This document shows, in pieces, positions 15,119-17,001 of a DNA stretch of 17,001 nt. Numbering within the stretch: position 1 is the first letter of the stretch; the number at the start of each line of letters is the position of its first letter. A program made the translations under genes and the position numbers. The DNA comes from Chrysochromulina parva (Eukaryota > Haptophyta > Prymnesiales > Chrysochromulinaceae). A model generated the notes under the pieces. That model worked only from the letters and a program-made list of their open reading frames with translations. It had not been told where the DNA came from and made no database searches. The stretch is taken from NCBI GenBank assembly GCA_002887195.1, contig PJAB01001130.1:1-17001 (forward strand). The letters run 5' to 3'.

Positions 15119-15179
15119 CATTCTTTGCCCCGGGGTTTGGGACAAATGGGGGGTACTAGGGTAGGGGGGGACGGCGTGA
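15119..15179 (+). repeat. Dispersed G-rich repeat, copy C
   Basis: It carries the same core as copies A and B from CATTCTTTG through GGGACAA, then GGGGGGTACTAGGG, a G run and GGCGTGA. It is in the same orientation, about 1.2 kb from copy B, so B and C bracket the hairpins and tandem array. Confidence 0.9.
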
Positions 15180-15428
15180 CCTGGCGTGGCGAAATAGTTA
15201 CGAAACGTACGGCTCGTCAAAATTTTGGCTTATTAGTTATTTCGGTATCGACATGCCCCCCGCCTGGGCCTGACCTGGACGGAACACATGCCCCGCCCCC
15301 GGCCCCTGACCTGACCCCTGGGCGAGATGGTCATCATCGCCACGGTACTGTTGTCGTTGCCGAATGTGCCTGAGGCACCTGGTTAAGTACCTCCTACCTG
15401 GCGCCTAACTCCTCCCCATGTCAGCACA

Positions 15429-16892
15429 TCAGACTACTTCGATGACATCATCATCGAGTCTCTCTCTGCATGGCCTTCGCCCCTCTCTCAACAGCTTGAC
15501 TACAATGCCTCCGCCGGTGATGGATAATTTCAACTTGGTCGGTTTGATGCCTGAAGAGAGGTCTACCAGGCCCGGCGTGGCCACCATACCCTTGGAACGA
15601 TAGGACGGGCTCTTCTGCTCCGTGCAGTCCTTCGTGCCGTGCGCGCGCCACTCGCGCAGCAAGTCGAGGGTCGCTAGGCGCACATCGTCGGCCTCCAGCT
15701 CGGCCCAATGGTCCCAGTATTTCGGATCGTCCGCCATGTTCACGGGCACTGCACCGTCCGCCGGCCGCCGGACGGAGTCGAAGACGGTGAGCAGGCGGTT
15801 GTTGAAGGCCGCCTGAATCGCGTTGGCAGGCAGGTCGTTGGGCGGGTGGACGTAAGGGTCTTCGAGGGCGTGCGCGACGGCATCGATGGCCACGTAGGCG
15901 CTGACAGTCATGAACGCGAGGAATGGGGCGACCCACCAGTTGCGGTGGTCGCACTTGCCAACGACGGAGCTGCAATTGGCAAAGTGCGCGAGGTAGAGCG
16001 GCGTGGTGAGGGTAAACAGTCGGGTCATGACGGAGACGGCCTGCGTGTACGGCCACGGGAAGGGGATGTCCTCGATCTTGCGCGCCTGCCGCATGCCGAG
16101 GTGGCCGTCCGATAACGTCTGCCAGTAGCGCGAGATCAAAGGCGCGTCCGAGCCCAGACCGCCGTCGCAGCGCCGCTGTGCGCTGATGTGCATGATTTGC
16201 GCAAAGACGTAACCCACGCGATCGGGAGTGTTCTCGAGCGACGCGAGCTCGGACTCGGTGATGCCACCGAGCACCTCGAGCTGCTGCCACTTGGGGTCCG
16301 CACGGCTCGTCGGCTGCTCCATGCCGCCAAACGCCCCAGCCCCCAAGGGCACATTCGGTTCGCGCCCGTCGCTCGCGACCAGGTTTTTCAGGCAGTCATC
16401 GCGACGCAGGTACTGCATCGCGAGCGCGTGCATCAGTGAGAAGCGGCGCAGTAAGAGCGCCTGGAACCGCCGCCGCTTCTCGAGCCACACCGCGCCCTCC
16501 TCGCCGTACTGACGCTTGTTGGTGTTGATGAGCTCATCGAATGTGATACCCTCTGTGAACGCGTCGCCCAGCCTGGACCCCATCTCGTACGATGCGGTGG
16601 CGCACTCCCAGTAGCGACTGTACGCGATTTTGGTGCGGAAGATGAGCGTGATCGCCGCGATGTACTGAAACGGTAGGAGTGGGTACGGCTGCACCATGAG
16701 CGTTGTCATGTACGAGGCGGGAACAGCCAACTCGAGAATGAGGGTGAGGAGGGCGGCAAACAAGCCCTCGAAGCAACTCTCCTTGACGGCCGAGCCCGCT
16801 GAGCGAAACATGAGCATCCATGGCGTGCCTTTGCGGAAGATAAGCATCGCGTAAGGAAGCCAGAACAGCCCCAGGGAACCAGTCACACCGCG
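15429..16892 (-). CDS. Bestrophin-family anion channel, 5' end probably in another exon
   Basis: This is a pentameric chloride/bicarbonate channel family. Counting from the first in-frame ATG (16847), 472 residues remain. Features are early hydrophobic segments, PFQY then FRTKIAYSRYWE (about 70-81, the family's FRT..aY.R.WE motif), IPFPWPYTQ (about 261-269), a hydrophobic AFMTVSAYVAIDAVAHALEDPY stretch, and NDLP (about 337-340) as in bestrophin cytosolic ends. The residues just before that ATG (GSLGLFWLPYA) also fit the family, so translation probably begins further upstream: the frame opens at 16892 just after a TAG that could be a splice acceptor, and no ATG lies there. The inserted segment at about 155-215 is longer than in typical bacterial relatives. 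Algal relatives include the thylakoid bicarbonate channels of the carbon-concentrating mechanism, but location cannot be told without the N-terminus. Confidence 0.82.
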   Translation of the reverse strand, partial: RGVTGSLGLFWLPYAMLIFRKGTPWMLMFRSAGSAVKESCFEGLFAALLTLILELAVPASYMTTLMVQPYPLLPFQYIAAITLIFRTKIAYSRYWECATASYEMGSRLGDAFTEGITFDELINTNKRQYGEEGAVWLEKRRRFQALLLRRFSLMHALAMQYLRRDDCLKNLVASDGREPNVPLGAGAFGGMEQPTSRADPKWQQLEVLGGITESELASLENTPDRVGYVFAQIMHISAQRRCDGGLGSDAPLISRYWQTLSDGHLGMRQARKIEDIPFPWPYTQAVSVMTRLFTLTTPLYLAHFANCSSVVGKCDHRNWWVAPFLAFMTVSAYVAIDAVAHALEDPYVHPPNDLPANAIQAAFNNRLLTVFDSVRRPADGAVPVNMADDPKYWDHWAELEADDVRLATLDLLREWRAHGTKDCTEQKSPSYRSKGMVATPGLVDLSSGIKPTKLKLSITGGGIVVKLLREGRRPCRERLDDDVIEVV

Positions 16893-17001
16893 CTACGCGC
16901 GCCCCCGTGGGCGTTCACACAACACATCGTCAGCACTAACGTGCTCTCCTCATCTAGAGGGATCGGCATCCTCGCGCAGTCCCCCACGGCGCGACCAGAG
17001 G
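16893..17001 (-). other. Window edge; possible intron or leader of the bestrophin gene
   Basis: On the minus strand a CTGAC branch-like string lies about 45 bases before a GCGTAG acceptor candidate at 16893. A short ATG frame (from about 16970) runs out of phase and stops near 16883. The pyrimidine tract is weak, so the exact acceptor is uncertain. Confidence 0.35.

Larger units (their letters stand above)
13711..15428. other. Repeat-rich spacer between ABC transporter and bestrophin genes
   Basis: The two flanking genes converge here. Apart from their 3' ends, the spacer is made of repeats: three copies of a G-rich dispersed unit, a 56-base imperfect duplication, three successive hairpins and a tandem array. 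Long open frames cross the array on both strands, but they are an effect of repeat units divisible by three. An AT-rich patch (about 15214-15245) and a GTGCC-TGA-GGCAC hairpin (15366-15378) lie closest to the bestrophin 3' end. Confidence 0.7.

Noticed and set aside
14207..15373. 388-codon plus-strand frame, and several minus-strand frames, across the tandem array
   Set aside because: They are open because repeat units are multiples of three; the peptides are just periodic translations of the array and the plus frame lacks an ATG at its start.

Overview
The window looks like nuclear DNA from a GC-rich unicellular eukaryote, most likely an alga such as a haptophyte or stramenopile, though the lineage cannot be fixed from sequence alone. 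The reasons are one long gene broken by short GT-AG introns, genes on both strands each with its own flanks, and no ribosome-binding sites. The protein families are also eukaryotic: a SPRY plus EF-hand protein, a J-domain/MORN protein, a Wee1/Myt1-like kinase, an ABCC transporter and a bestrophin. No CRISPR array, bacterial operon, tRNA or rRNA gene was seen.

Layout from left to right. Bases 1-162 (minus) may hold the end-piece of an exon of an unrecognised gene. A SPRY/EF-hand protein lies at 298-2232 (+). After an 807-base spacer comes a J-domain/MORN/CHORD-like protein at 3040-3951 (+). It is followed closely and in the same reading frame by an unrecognised, possibly axonemal protein at 4090-5370 (+), whose last codons and stop are duplicated in tandem. 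A 1 kb convergent spacer (5405-6444) leads to a Wee1/Myt1-like kinase at 6445-8484 (-). Head to head with it, across a 587-base shared promoter region, is a four-exon ABCC (MRP-type) transporter at 9072-13710 (+). A 1.7 kb repeat-rich spacer (13711-15428) carries a dispersed G-rich repeat in three copies, a 56-base duplication, a run of hairpins and an approximately 118-base tandem array. On its far side a bestrophin-type anion channel is read leftward from about 16892; its 5' end is probably in another exon.

The genes do not form an obvious single pathway. Calcium sensing (EF-hands), chaperone targeting (J-domain), cell-cycle kinase signalling and membrane transport (ABCC, bestrophin) sit side by side as ordinary nuclear neighbours. 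The most unusual signals are in the DNA: ABC intron 3 has an 11-base direct repeat exactly at its two splice boundaries and is built of nested duplications, and the repeat block at 13.8-15.2 kb looks like a mobile or satellite-like element. I see no clear new defence or biosynthetic system.
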